Shown here: piece after piece, positions 47,310 through 56,563 of the stretch
Layout: each line of letters opens with the position of its first letter
Numbering within the stretch: position 1 is the stretch's first letter
Source of the DNA: Dehalococcoidia bacterium
GTDB taxonomy: Bacteria; Chloroflexota; Dehalococcoidia; E44-bin15
Direction of reading: 5' to 3'
DNA length: 64,000 nucleotides
NCBI GenBank assembly: GCA_035528575.1
Contig: DATKYK010000020.1
Location: 108,484-172,483, forward strand
Translations under genes and position numbers: made by a program
The notes under the pieces: model-generated
The model's database searches: none
The model's input: the letters and a program-made list of their open reading frames with translations, nothing else
What the model was told of the DNA's origin: nothing

Positions 47310-49718
47310 ATTAGTACAGATATAGAAGAGAGCCGGAACAGAAACAACGAATACAATGCCGAAGACATCATGGTGCTGGACGGCATGGAGGCGGTGCGCC
47401 GGCGCCCGGGGATGTATATCGGTAGCACCGGGCAGCACGGGCTGCACCACCTGGTACAGGAGATCGTCTACAACAGCATAGATGAGGCATTGGCCGGCGC
47501 CTGCGACATGGTGGAGGTGACCATATTCGAGGACGGTCGGGTGGCGGTCGCCGATAACGGCAGGGGGATCCCGGTTGAGGTGCACCCGGTAACCAGAACC
47601 TCGGCTCTTGAGGCGGTGATGACCGTGCTTCACGCCGGAGCCAAGTTCGGTGGCCGGGGCTATACCGTCTCCGGCGGGCTCCATGGGGTAGGAGCCTCGG
47701 TGGTAAACGCCCTCTCCTCCGATCTCCGGGTGGAGGTGAAGAGGGACGGCAAGCGCTACCGGCAGGAATACTGCCGCGGCGTGGCCCAGAACTCGGTGGA
47801 GGAGATAGGAGAGGCCACAGACACGGGGACGGTCACCACCTTCCTTGCCGACAAGGGGATATTCGGTGACCTAAGCTACGACTTCAACGCGCTGGCGCAG
47901 CGCTTCCGCGAGATGTGCTACCTCACCAAAGGGGTGGAAATTCACTTCGAGGATAAAAGGTCGGAACGGGAGGTCACCTTCTACTTTGAAGGGGGAATCG
48001 CCAGCTTTGCCCGATACCTCAATAAGAATCGCCCAGTGTTGCATGAGCCGATCTATATCTCAAAGACGGTGAACGGCACCGAGGTGGAGGTAGCACTACA
48101 GTATAACGAGGGCTTTGCAGAGACCGTACTCAGCTTTGCCAACTGCATCAATACCCAGGACGGCGGCACACATCTTACCGGGTTCCGCTCCGCCATGACC
48201 CGCGTTATCAACGACACCGCCAGAAATATAAAGCTTCTCAAGGAGGATGAGGTCAATCTAATCGGCGATGACACCAGGGAGGGGCTGGTGGCCATCATCA
48301 GCGTCAAGCTGGCCGAGCCCCAGTTTGAGGGGCAGACAAAGGCCAAGCTGGGAAATCCGGAGACAAAAAATCACGTGGAGTCTGCGCTAGTGGACGGGCT
48401 CGCCCAGTACCTCGACGAGCACCCCGCAGAGGCCAAGCGGATCGTGGAGAAGTGTCTCACCACCGCACGTGCCCGGGAGGCGGCGCGCAAGGCGCGCGAC
48501 CTGGTGCTCAAAAAGAACTCCCTGGAAGCGGGCACCCTGCCCGGCAAGCTGGCGGATTGCTCTGACAAGGACCCTGCGCAGTGCGAGATCTATCTGGTGG
48601 AGGGGGAGTCGGCGGGCGGCTCTGCCAAGCAGGGACGGGACCGACGCTTTCAGGCGATCCTCCCCTTGAAGGGCAAGATACTCAACGTGGAGAAGGCCTC
48701 TCCGGAGAAGATGCTGGCTCATGTAGAGATCCGCATCATCATCACCGCACTGGGTATCGGCATCGATAAGCAACTGGATCTCTCCAAGCTGCGCTACCAC
48801 CGCGTAATCATCATGACCGATGCCGATGTCGATGGCTCCCATATCCGCACCCTGCTACTCACCTTCTTCTTCCGCCACATGGTGGATCTTATCAACGGCG
48901 GTCATCTCTTCATCGCCCAGCCGCCCCTATACAGACTGGGTGACGGTAAAAAAGCAGAGTGGCTTTACTCCGAGGCGGAAATGGAGCGCTCCATCGCTAA
49001 GAAAGCTTTTGAGGAGCTCTCCGTCCGCTCAACAGATGGCTATATTACTCACAAGGGAACCAAGATAGGCGACCTGTTGAATTCACTCAGGGAGCTGGAA
49101 CGGGGGCTCGATGCCCTGGAGAAGGAAGGCATACCGCGGCAGATAAGCGCCATTCTGCTTGTGAACGAGGAGTCCTTCCACCGCCTCGACCTCTCTAGGA
49201 AGGAAAGCATGCAGCAGCTAAGCAGGTGGCTTGAGGAATCCGGATATCCCACCAGCTTATGCCTGGATGATACCGACGATGAATACTGGGTTGAGGTTGA
49301 ATTCAAGGATCATAAAATAAGGCTGGACAAGCGCGTTCTTGAGCACGCCGCCCTTCATGGCTGCTTCAATGCGTATCCGCAGGTCAGGCGCCTTACCAAC
49401 AACAAATCATACACCATTGTTAAGAAGGGCAGAGAGATCGGCAACGATATTCCCTGGTATGAGCTTGCCGGGGTGCTCCAGAAAAGCGCTGACCGGTCAG
49501 GAATAGCGCTCCAGCGCTACAAGGGACTGGGGGAGATGAGCGCCCAGCAGCTCTGGGAGACCACGATGAACCCGGAGACCAGGACGATATTGCAGGTCAA
49601 CGTAGAGGACGCGGTCAAGGCGGATAAGATATTCGAGACGCTCATGGGTGATGAGGTGCCTCCCCGCAAGGCCTTCATCCAGGCCCACGCCAAGAGCGTC
49701 AGGAACCTGGATATTTAA
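47310..49718 (+). CDS. gyrB: DNA gyrase subunit B
   Basis: ATPase subunit of DNA gyrase, 802 residues. GHKL ATPase motifs are 'EIVYNSIDEALAG', 'VAVADNGRGIPVEVH' and 'GGLHGVGASVVNAL'. TOPRIM motifs are 'LVEGESAGGSAKQGRDR', 'IIMTDADVDGSHIRTLLLTFFFR' and 'QRYKGLGEMSAQQLWETTMNP'. Between 'QPPLYRLGDGKK' and 'QRYKGLGEM' is an insertion of about 165 residues, as in E. coli GyrB. Conserved N-terminal residues 'YNAEDI' lie before the first ATG (47370). The frame is open to ATT 47310, which has GGGAGG 5-6 bases upstream, so an ATT start is the best choice. Confidence 0.93.
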   Translation: MSTDIEESRNRNNEYNAEDIMVLDGMEAVRRRPGMYIGSTGQHGLHHLVQEIVYNSIDEALAGACDMVEVTIFEDGRVAVADNGRGIPVEVHPVTRTSALEAVMTVLHAGAKFGGRGYTVSGGLHGVGASVVNALSSDLRVEVKRDGKRYRQEYCRGVAQNSVEEIGEATDTGTVTTFLADKGIFGDLSYDFNALAQRFREMCYLTKGVEIHFEDKRSEREVTFYFEGGIASFARYLNKNRPVLHEPIYISKTVNGTEVEVALQYNEGFAETVLSFANCINTQDGGTHLTGFRSAMTRVINDTARNIKLLKEDEVNLIGDDTREGLVAIISVKLAEPQFEGQTKAKLGNPETKNHVESALVDGLAQYLDEHPAEAKRIVEKCLTTARAREAARKARDLVLKKNSLEAGTLPGKLADCSDKDPAQCEIYLVEGESAGGSAKQGRDRRFQAILPLKGKILNVEKASPEKMLAHVEIRIIITALGIGIDKQLDLSKLRYHRVIIMTDADVDGSHIRTLLLTFFFRHMVDLINGGHLFIAQPPLYRLGDGKKAEWLYSEAEMERSIAKKAFEELSVRSTDGYITHKGTKIGDLLNSLRELERGLDALEKEGIPRQISAILLVNEESFHRLDLSRKESMQQLSRWLEESGYPTSLCLDDTDDEYWVEVEFKDHKIRLDKRVLEHAALHGCFNAYPQVRRLTNNKSYTIVKKGREIGNDIPWYELAGVLQKSADRSGIALQRYKGLGEMSAQQLWETTMNPETRTILQVNVEDAVKADKIFETLMGDEVPPRKAFIQAHAKSVRNLDI

Positions 49719-49734
49719 GGCCACGCTTGCGATC

Positions 49735-49923
49735 CTAGCAGCGATTTCGTATTCTCTTGATGGGTGCTGTTATCAGGACAAATAGCAAGCGCGGTATGAA
49801 CAGGATAAGACCGACACAGAGCCTGCCCGCCCTGATCCAGAAGTTCTTGTGCTCCTGGGCTTCATACTCATCTACTGCCCCTTCAAGTATGCTGTCAAAG
49901 ATCTGATCCTCTGATGGACACAT
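49735..49923 (-). CDS. Small membrane protein downstream of pyrE
   Basis: 62 residues: an acidic soluble start 'MCPSEDQIFDSILEGAVDEYEAQEHKNFW' and one long hydrophobic segment 'CVGLILFIPRLLFVLITAP' with a basic end 'IKRIRNRC'. A well-spaced AGGAGA precedes ATG 49923, and it follows pyrE by 20 bp on the same strand, so it is probably real and cotranscribed. No family recognised. Confidence 0.6.
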   Translation of the reverse strand: MCPSEDQIFDSILEGAVDEYEAQEHKNFWIRAGRLCVGLILFIPRLLFVLITAPIKRIRNRC

Positions 49924-49943
49924 TTTAGTTCTCCTGTTATTGA

Positions 49944-50501
49944 TTATTCAGTTCTAATCTCTCCCGCCGCGTCCGCATGCAGGATTGCAGTAAAATCGTA
50001 GCCGCGCCTATGCAGTTCATCGCTTCCCCCCTGGTGACGGTCCAGAAGCGCCACTACCTTGGCCACCCGGCAGCCCGCCTCCTCCACCGCCTTTATCGCT
50101 TTCAGGGTGGAACCTCCTTTGGTGATTACATCCTCGACGATGGCCACACTGGAGCCTTTTTGGGGGATATGACCCTCTATAGCCTTCTGCGTCCCGTGCT
50201 CTTTCATATCCCCTCTCACGATGAAGGCGGGGATTGGCTTCCCTTCCATATGGCTGACCAGCGCTACAGCAGCGACGATGGGGTCGGCACCCAGGGTAAG
50301 CCCGCCAACAGCATCTATTCCGCTATCTCTTAAAAGATCAAAGACCAGCCTGCCGGCAAGGTATGCGCCCTCCGCGGAGAGGGTAACCATCTTGAGGTCA
50401 AAGAAGTATGTGCTCTTAGCCCCCGATGCGAGGGTGAAATCGCCGCGCACAAGCCCCCGCTCCTTGACCAGCTCCATAAACCGCTCCCGCTGCTCCAGCA
50501 T
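49944..50501 (-). CDS. pyrE: Orotate phosphoribosyltransferase
   Basis: Converts orotate and PRPP to OMP in pyrimidine synthesis. 185 residues with 'DFTLASGAKSTYFFDLKMVTLS', 'GIDAVGGLTLGADPIVAAVA', 'AFIVRGDMKEHGTQKAIEG' (the catalytic Lys loop) and the PRPP-binding motif 'SVAIVEDVITKGGSTLKAI'. ATG 50501 is used, with GAGGGGAG about 9 bases upstream; a TTG sits directly before it. It stands apart from nadD by a 430-bp spacer. Confidence 0.95.
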   Translation of the reverse strand: MLEQRERFMELVKERGLVRGDFTLASGAKSTYFFDLKMVTLSAEGAYLAGRLVFDLLRDSGIDAVGGLTLGADPIVAAVALVSHMEGKPIPAFIVRGDMKEHGTQKAIEGHIPQKGSSVAIVEDVITKGGSTLKAIKAVEEAGCRVAKVVALLDRHQGGSDELHRRGYDFTAILHADAAGEIRTE

Positions 50502-50931
50502 CAATTCAAACTCCCCTCTTTTTGTCCCTCACAAATTGGTCGTATGGAATGTGGGAAAATGTTCCCTGTCATTGCGAGCCAGGATAAGCAATTCAAGCAT
50601 CTCCCACCCACCCTAAAAAGGTATTACCTGGGGATACCCCCCGGACCCCCAACACGGGAGATTCCCCGGTCGGAGCGGATGCTCCGACCCACCCAAAATC
50701 CCATACCCCAACCCCTGAAATAGGCCGAAAAGTTCCCCAGTCAATTGGGGTGGGGTGCACCCCTTGGTAACTGTTGGTTGCTAAGACACACGGTCTGGCA
50801 TGTATATCTCTGCCAAATCCTTCGTCACTTTAAAGCAATTCCCCTATCACAAAGCGCCGCAGGCCGTTGCCTGTCATTCCGGGTCGTTAACAATAGTATC
50901 ACATAATGAAATAATGCTGTGTATACGACGT
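50502..50931. other. Gene-free spacer with dispersed repeats
   Basis: Between pyrE and nadD (both minus). Contains a G-rich repeat fragment (about 50620-50670), the dyad GTCGGAGC-GGAT-GCTCCGAC near 50670-50690, and a fragment similar to the GCCGCAGACCGTTGCCTGTCATT repeat (50858-50880; another at 56878). No convincing coding region. Confidence 0.6.
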
Positions 50932-51534
50932 CTATTTATAGAGCCCCTTCTCCCTGATATAGCGTTCCACCGCAGCGGGGACGAGGCCCGTTATGGTGAG
51001 GCCGCAGGCAACCCGCTCCCTGATAGCGGAGGAGCTTATGTCACTGAGCGGGTTATTCAAGATGGTGATGTGCTTTGAGATCCCGGGAAGGTCCCGCTCC
51101 ATTTGCTTCAGGTCTATGTCCAGGCACCCAGGGCGCCTCGCAGCCACCAGTCGGCATATGGTGACAATCCTCTCCGGCTCTCTCCATTCTAAGAAACCGG
51201 CCAGGGCATCAAGCCCCAGGATGTAATAAAGCTCTGCATCCGCGCCGAGCTCGCGTTTCAGGTCGTTAAGTGTATCCACAGTGTAGGAGGGTCCGGGACG
51301 GTCTAGATCAATGCTCGCTGCGCTGAAAGACGGGTTTTCGGCGATAGCAAGCTCGGTCATCGCCAGGCGGTGCTCACCTGGGGCGATGTTCCTATGCCCC
51401 TTGAGCCAGGGCTCTCCTGCGGTAACAAATACAACCCGTGATAGCCCCAGCTTCTTCCTAGCCGCCTCGGCGATTACCAAGTGCCCGCTGTGTACCGGGT
51501 CGAAGGTCCCTCCCAGCACCCCTATCTTAAGCAT
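50932..51534 (-). CDS. nadD: Nicotinate-nucleotide adenylyltransferase
   Basis: Adenylates nicotinate mononucleotide in NAD synthesis. 200 residues: 'IGVLGGTFDPVHSGHLVIAEAA' with the (T/H)xGH nucleotidyltransferase motif, 'PSYTVDTLNDLKRELG', 'YYILGLDALAGFLEWREPERI', and the C-terminal 'SDISSSAIRERVACG' corresponding to ISSTxIR. ATG 51534 follows AGGAGAG. It lies 67 bp downstream of obgE, an arrangement common in bacteria (obg-nadD). Confidence 0.96.
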   Translation of the reverse strand: MLKIGVLGGTFDPVHSGHLVIAEAARKKLGLSRVVFVTAGEPWLKGHRNIAPGEHRLAMTELAIAENPSFSAASIDLDRPGPSYTVDTLNDLKRELGADAELYYILGLDALAGFLEWREPERIVTICRLVAARRPGCLDIDLKQMERDLPGISKHITILNNPLSDISSSAIRERVACGLTITGLVPAAVERYIREKGLYK

Positions 51535-51601
51535 TTCTCTCCTATGCTTGGTACCATTCCTAAAAGGGATGTCTTTAGCAAACCCGGTGATTGGCCTTTC
51601 T

Positions 51602-52861
51602 CTATTCCCATATCATCTCCATTTTACCAAACAGCACCCTGTCTCCGGGTTTCACCCCTGCCCTTTTAAGCGCTCCGACGACCCCCATCCCGGCAAGCTG
51701 CCTCTTGACGTAGCTGCGGGCCTCCGGGTTCTCCAGGTCCATCCTGGCGAGCACCCGCTCCGCCCTCTCGGATGATACCATAAAGGTGTCCCCTTCTCTG
51801 GAAACGACCACCTTCTCCCTTTTGGGCCGGGGACGAAATACCTTTAGCGCCTCGGGTGGTTGAGGCGCGGATGCTGTGTCCAGCACCTCATAAGCCTTCG
51901 CCATTAGCGAGTGCACCCCTTCGGTGGAGGCCGCGGAGATAAAAAAGATCTGTGATTCCCCCTGTCCTAGCTCCCTTTCCAGTTCAGGTATGCGCTCCCT
52001 TACATGGGGTATGTCTATCTTGTTCACCACTATAAGCTGCGGCTTCTCTGCCAGCACCGGATTGTACTGTGATAGCTCGTCATTTACCCTCTCCATATCG
52101 GCAAGGGGGCTATCTGAACCGCCGTCAAGAAGGTGAATGAGCACCCTGGTACGCTCGGCATGGCGCAGGAAATCGTGCCCCAGGCCCCGTCCTCGGTGAG
52201 CACCCTCGATGAGCCCCGGTATCTCGGCCAGCACGAAGGTACTTTGTCCAACCTCCACTACCCCCAGTACCGGCTCCGTGGTAGTGAAGGGGTAGTCGGC
52301 AACCCTGGGCCGCGCCTCCGTCGCTGCCGCCAAGAGAGTTGACTTTCCTACGCTGGGATAGCCGATGATTCCCACATCTGCTATAAGCTTCAACTCGAGG
52401 ATCAGTGAGGTCTCCTCCCCCACCTCCCCCTTCTGAGCTATGCGTGGCGTACGGTTAGTGGAAGTTCTAAAGCGTGCATTACCATGGCCGCCGCGACCTC
52501 CGTGCGCCACCAAAACTTGCTGTCCATCCTCTGTTAGGTCGGCGAGCAAATACCTTTCACCGCCAGCATTCCTGTAAATAAGTGTACCCGTCGGAACCAT
52601 GATCCTGAGGTCGCGGCCACTTTTGCCATGCCTTTTCTTGCTAGCGCCGTTCTCCCCTTGCTCAGCATAAATATGCCTCCCCCCACGATAGAATTTTTGT
52701 AGCGTTTTCATTCCTCTATCGGCAACAAAATAAATACTGCCTCCGTTACCTCCATCACCTCCATCGGGACCTCCGAAGGGAACGTATTTTTCGTGGCGAA
52801 AGCCTACTACTCCTCCTCCGCCATTCCCGGCCTTAACCTCAAGCTCAACACGATCGATCAA
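51602..52861 (-). CDS. obgE: GTPase Obg/CgtA
   Basis: Essential ribosome-associated GTPase, 419 residues. The Gly-rich Obg fold is at 1-158 ('VKAGNGGGGVVGFRHEKYVPFGGPDGGDGGNGG'). The G domain has 'GYPSVGKSTLL' (G1), 'PFTTTEPVLG' (G2), 'DIPGL'-like 'AEIPGLIEGAHRGRGLGHDFLRH' (G3) and 'VNKIDIP' (G4). The C-terminal OCT domain is at about 345-419 with 'FMVSSERAERVLARMDLENPEARSYVKRQLAGMGV'. The start is TTG 52861. It precedes nadD on the same strand and borders the candidate origin. Confidence 0.96.
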   Translation of the reverse strand: MIDRVELEVKAGNGGGGVVGFRHEKYVPFGGPDGGDGGNGGSIYFVADRGMKTLQKFYRGGRHIYAEQGENGASKKRHGKSGRDLRIMVPTGTLIYRNAGGERYLLADLTEDGQQVLVAHGGRGGHGNARFRTSTNRTPRIAQKGEVGEETSLILELKLIADVGIIGYPSVGKSTLLAAATEARPRVADYPFTTTEPVLGVVEVGQSTFVLAEIPGLIEGAHRGRGLGHDFLRHAERTRVLIHLLDGGSDSPLADMERVNDELSQYNPVLAEKPQLIVVNKIDIPHVRERIPELERELGQGESQIFFISAASTEGVHSLMAKAYEVLDTASAPQPPEALKVFRPRPKREKVVVSREGDTFMVSSERAERVLARMDLENPEARSYVKRQLAGMGVVGALKRAGVKPGDRVLFGKMEMIWE

Positions 52862-53150
52862 TTACGCACACCTTATTTTTAGTAATATTATATCAATCAA
52901 ACTATATTAAACAACCTTAACAAGAATAATAAGGGATGTGTGTATGTGCAAGACAGTTACCGATTGTGAGGTGTCCACTGGTGCAAACATGGTGAGCAGA
53001 GTGTGCTGGCAGAAGTGATTGATGTGGGCAGCAAGAAACGCACATTTCTAGAGAAGGGGGTTTACATAAAAAGGATCAACTTGTGCACATTTACCGCAGG
53101 TTATGCACGGAATACGGCCGCTTCTGCACAATAGTTATGTTTTGTGGTGC
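52862..53150. other. Candidate replication origin (oriC) between obgE and dnaA
   Basis: The first 75 bp are very AT-rich (TTATTTTTAGTAATATTATA, CAAACTATATTAAACAACC), a possible unwinding element. On the other side are three DnaA-box-like nonamers in direct orientation, TTGTGCACA (53081-53089), TTATGCACG (53101-53109) and TTCTGCACA (53122-53130), spaced 20-21 bp, two helical turns. Further variants TTACGCACA (52862-52870) and AAACGCACA (53036-53044) flank them. There is no gene here. It lies 3' of dnaA. Boxes deviate from the E. coli TTATCCACA, so the call rests on spacing and context. Confidence 0.6.
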
Positions 53151-53152
53151 CT

Positions 53153-54505
53153 TTATGTGGGTCTTTTGGCGAAGAGCTGCTCCCTTATCTCAATGGCGTC
53201 GCGGCGCAGCTGGGGGTTGGTATTTATCTCTAAGGAGAGTTTATCATAACCGCGGAGTATGCTAGAGTGGTCTCTATTACCCAGCACCCTGCCGATCTCG
53301 CTGAAGGAACTCCCAGTCTCCTCCCGTACCAGGTAGATAGCGAGATGACGACCCAGTACAGTCAGCTTGTCCCGCCGCTTGCCTGTAAGGGCTTCCGGTT
53401 CGAGATCGAAGTACTTGGCGACATTGGCGATAATGAGCGCTGGAGTTATGGAGCGGCGGGGCGCCGTCTCGGGGAACTCGGCGAGCGCTTGTGATGCCAG
53501 CTCAATGGTGAGGGTTACCTTGGAAAGGCGGGAGTAGGCCACAACGCGATTCAACGCGCCTTCGAGCTCGCGAATGCTCTTCTGAACCTTGCGGGCGATG
53601 AAGTCAATTACCTCCGGTGGTACCGATATCTTATTCTCCTCTGCCTTGGCTTGAAGTATGGCCAAGCGTGTCTCCAGGTCGGGAGGCTGGATATCGGCAA
53701 TGAGCCCCCATTCGAAGCGGGAGCGCAGTCGGTCCTCAAGCAGGGGCATGGACTTGGGGGGGCGGTCGCTGGTTAGCACGATCTGGCGGCTGGCATTATG
53801 GAGGTCGTTAAAGGTGTGGAAGAAGCCCTCCTGCGTCTGCTCCTTCCCGATAATGAATTGGATGTCATCGATTAACAGAACATCCACACTGCGATACTTC
53901 TGGCGGAAATCCTCCGTCTTCTGCTCCCGGATGGCTTTAATGAACTCGTTGGTAAACTGCTCGGTGCTCACATAGAGCACGCTAAGCTTGGTTTTGTAAA
54001 CTAAGCACCCTATGGCGTGAAGCAGGTGGGTCTTCCCTAAGCCGACGCCGCCGTAGATAAATAGCGGGTTGTAGACACGACCCGGCTTTTCCGATACCCC
54101 TAGTGCGGCGGCGTGGGCTAGTCGATTGCAATTACCAACGATAAAGGATTTGAAGGTGTACTTGGGATTAAAGTGGTTGGTTCCCGTTTTGCGGAAGTTC
54201 GTACCGGCAGAGGGTTTGCCGTTCCCCTTGGACTTGGCCGTAGTGCTCTGCTCATGAATTTGAAAACGGACACTCACACCATCCCCAATGATGCCGATGA
54301 GGGTCTTATGGATAAGCGAGGTCAGTCGCTTCTCCAGCCACTCAATGGAGAAGGTGGATGGCACGCCAACCACAAACTGATCCCCCTGATAGCTCAAGCC
54401 GACGGTGTCTTTTAACCAGGTGTCATAATTTGTCCTCGATAGCTGTAACTGAAGCTCCCCCAGTGCCGCCTCCCAGATATCCTTGGCCGACTCCTTAACC
54501 AGCAT
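53153..54505 (-). CDS. dnaA: Chromosomal replication initiator DnaA
   Basis: Binds origin DnaA boxes and opens oriC. 450 residues from ATG 54505 ('MLVKESAKDIWEAALGELQLQL'), which has AAGGAG 9 bases upstream; longer frames add unconserved sequence. Domain I is at 1-85. The AAA+ domain has Walker A 'YGGVGLGKTHLLHAIG', Walker B 'VDVLLIDDIQFIIGKEQTQEGFFHTFN' and sensor 1 'QIVLTSDRPP'. Domain IV has the helix-turn-helix signature 'IGRVLGNRDHSSILRGYDKL'. It is transcribed toward obgE, with the candidate oriC after its stop. Confidence 0.97.
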   Translation of the reverse strand: MLVKESAKDIWEAALGELQLQLSRTNYDTWLKDTVGLSYQGDQFVVGVPSTFSIEWLEKRLTSLIHKTLIGIIGDGVSVRFQIHEQSTTAKSKGNGKPSAGTNFRKTGTNHFNPKYTFKSFIVGNCNRLAHAAALGVSEKPGRVYNPLFIYGGVGLGKTHLLHAIGCLVYKTKLSVLYVSTEQFTNEFIKAIREQKTEDFRQKYRSVDVLLIDDIQFIIGKEQTQEGFFHTFNDLHNASRQIVLTSDRPPKSMPLLEDRLRSRFEWGLIADIQPPDLETRLAILQAKAEENKISVPPEVIDFIARKVQKSIRELEGALNRVVAYSRLSKVTLTIELASQALAEFPETAPRRSITPALIIANVAKYFDLEPEALTGKRRDKLTVLGRHLAIYLVREETGSSFSEIGRVLGNRDHSSILRGYDKLSLEINTNPQLRRDAIEIREQLFAKRPT

Positions 54506-54860
54506 CCTTTTCACACTCCTTAATGTAGTGGCACAGATAAGGGCCCTTCGTAATCGCCATTTCAGTGATGTACCCGAGGCCGGTAGGTCGGCCTGAATCG
54601 GGAGCACTGATATTTAAGGTCGCCTGAGTCTTAGACAGTTCTATCAAGGATATCGGAAGGCGCAACAGAAACATTACCAAGAAATGCACCAGGGGTCAAT
54701 ATGTTTTTGCACCAATTTTGCCCCGATTTCCGTTAACTTTTTGCCCTATTTTTAAACCTCCAACACAATTTTTACGAACAATCGACGTAAAGTTATGGGT
54801 CCTCTTTTTTGCTGGTGGCTAGAATGAATAGTGCTTCCATGATAGAATATCCTTGCTACG
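54506..54860. other. dnaA-fmt divergent spacer
   Basis: 355 bp between divergent genes. The part 54690-54800 is AT-rich (TATGTTTTTGCACCAATTTT, CCTATTTTTAAACCTCCAAC) and contains TTTTTGCACC, a weak DnaA-box relative, so it could share origin function or hold the dnaA and fmt promoters. No clear consensus promoter or gene found. Confidence 0.45.
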
Positions 54861-55790
54861 ATGCGCATCGTTTTTATGGGTGCCCCCCAGTTCGCCGTGC
54901 CAGCCCTGGAGCGGCTTATCTCTGGCGAGCACACGGTGGTCGCCATTTACACTCAGCCGGATAAGCCGGCGGGGCGTGGGCGTATGCCCTCCTTCCCTCC
55001 GATTAAGCGGGTGGCCCTGGAATATGGGCTCGAGGTGCGCCAGGTGGAAAGCTTTGCAAAGGCTGACGCCGCCGCCTCACTGGCGGATCTCAGCCCCGAT
55101 GTTATCGTGGTTGCCGCCTTTGGCCAGATCCTGCCTCCACGGGTGCTCGCTGTCCCGCCCTTCGGCTGCATCAATCTGCACCCATCGCTGCTCCCCAGGC
55201 ATCGCGGACCCACGCCCATCCCATCGTCGATCCTGGCCGGCGATGAGTGGACCGGCGTCTCCATCATGCTCCTTGATGAGGGCGTCGACAGCGGCCCCAT
55301 CTTAGAACAGCGCAGGGTGTTAATCGCGCCTCAGGACACCACTGACTCCCTGACCGACAAGCTGGCACAGATCTCCGCCCAACTCCTGGAGGAAACGCTC
55401 CCCCGATGGCTCTCCCGCTCGCTTACTCCTCAGCCGCAGCCGGAGGAGGGAGCCACCTATACCAGGCTTATATCCAAGGGAGATGGTAATATCGACTGGC
55501 AGATCCCGGCTGTTCATATAGAGCGAATGGTGCGCGCTTATTACCCCTGGCCCGGCTGCTATACCACTTGGCGGGGGAAGATGCTCAAGATAGTGTTGGC
55601 AGCCCCGATAACAGGGGAGAGGGGAGAGTCTGGAAGGGTGCTCACGCTCCCCCGGGGTGAGGTCGGGGTGCAATGCGGGGAGGGAATACTCAGGTTGCAA
55701 GGGCTTCAGCTCGAGGGGAAGCGGGAGATGGCTGCCGATGAGTTCCTGCGGGGGCAGCGGGATTTTGTCGGCTCGCTGCTCCCCTGTTAA
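54861..55790 (+). CDS. fmt: Methionyl-tRNA formyltransferase
   Basis: Formylates initiator Met-tRNA using 10-formyl-THF. 309 residues: 'MRIVFMGAPQFAVPALERLI', 'IYTQPDKPAGRGR', the active-site region 'PDVIVVAAFGQILPPRVL', 'CINLHPSLLPRHRGPTPIPSSIL' (Asn-His of the formyl transfer site, with RHRGPTPI instead of the usual RWRGAAPI), 'GVSIMLLDEGVDSGPIL', and the C-terminal oligonucleotide-binding domain from about residue 205. Length is normal. ATG 54861 has little ribosome-site sequence. It stands alone and diverges from dnaA. Confidence 0.95.
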   Translation: MRIVFMGAPQFAVPALERLISGEHTVVAIYTQPDKPAGRGRMPSFPPIKRVALEYGLEVRQVESFAKADAAASLADLSPDVIVVAAFGQILPPRVLAVPPFGCINLHPSLLPRHRGPTPIPSSILAGDEWTGVSIMLLDEGVDSGPILEQRRVLIAPQDTTDSLTDKLAQISAQLLEETLPRWLSRSLTPQPQPEEGATYTRLISKGDGNIDWQIPAVHIERMVRAYYPWPGCYTTWRGKMLKIVLAAPITGERGESGRVLTLPRGEVGVQCGEGILRLQGLQLEGKREMAADEFLRGQRDFVGSLLPC

Positions 55791-55915
55791 AAATTAGCTG
55801 ATACTCCGAGCTAATGTCCCTGTCTATGTGGGCCCTGAGGGCGACCTGGTCTGGCTAAGCAAAGTCACTAGTAACTAGGACCTGTTGTCCCTGGACTGAT
55901 GGTTTATCGCTGGGC

Positions 55916-56563
55916 TTATTCCGATTTCTCCTCACCCTCCGCTTCCCCTGGTGGGGCCTCAGCCTCTTCAACCGATACCGCCTCCTCCTCAATCAGTTTC
56001 TCGACTTTGCTCTCCATCACCTTGACCACCAACTGGTCGGGATCGGTTAGCACCTCAACCGCCTCGCCCACCACGATGTCCCGCACGTGAATAGACTGGT
56101 TGATCTCCTTAAGCACGGTGAGGTCTACCACGATATTTCGTGGCAGGTTAGCGGGTAGGGCTTCTACCTCGAGCGAGGTCAGGTTCTCGATTAGCATGGT
56201 GTGGCTAGTCATGGCTGCCGGGGCCTCGCCGAGGAACAGAAGCGGAACATCAGCCTTCACGCTGTGGGTCATCTCCACCTGGAAAAAGCCCACGTGCAGC
56301 AGGTCGCCAGTTAAGGGGTGGCGCTGCATATCGCGGATCATCGCCATTCTTGGCTCCTTGGCACTATCGACGTTGAGGGCTATCAGGGCATTGCGGCCCA
56401 CCTTGGCGATGAGACGCTTCAGCAGCGAGGTCTCTACCTGGAGGGAGAGGGATTCGATATTGGGTCCGTAGAGGTTGACTGGGGTGAGCCCTTCACGGCG
56501 AAGGAACCTCACCTTCTTTCCAAGAACATCCCTATGGCTAACCTTCAGTTCATCCCGGTTCAC
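55916..56563 (-). CDS. rplY: Ribosomal protein bL25 (Ctc form)
   Basis: 5S rRNA-binding ribosomal protein of the long Ctc type, 215 residues. N-terminal L25 domain: 'LKVSHRDVLGKKVRFLRREGLTPVNLYG', then 'MIRDMQRHPLTGDLLHVGFFQVEM'. C-terminal TL5-like beta domain: 'VPLLFLGEAPAAMT', 'LTSLEVEALPANLPRNIVVDLTVL' and 'IHVRDIVVGEAVEVLTDPDQLVVKV'. It ends in an acidic Glu-rich tail. Start ATG at 56561-56563. It is convergent with fmt. Confidence 0.93.
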   Translation of the reverse strand: MNRDELKVSHRDVLGKKVRFLRREGLTPVNLYGPNIESLSLQVETSLLKRLIAKVGRNALIALNVDSAKEPRMAMIRDMQRHPLTGDLLHVGFFQVEMTHSVKADVPLLFLGEAPAAMTSHTMLIENLTSLEVEALPANLPRNIVVDLTVLKEINQSIHVRDIVVGEAVEVLTDPDQLVVKVMESKVEKLIEEEAVSVEEAEAPPGEAEGEEKSE

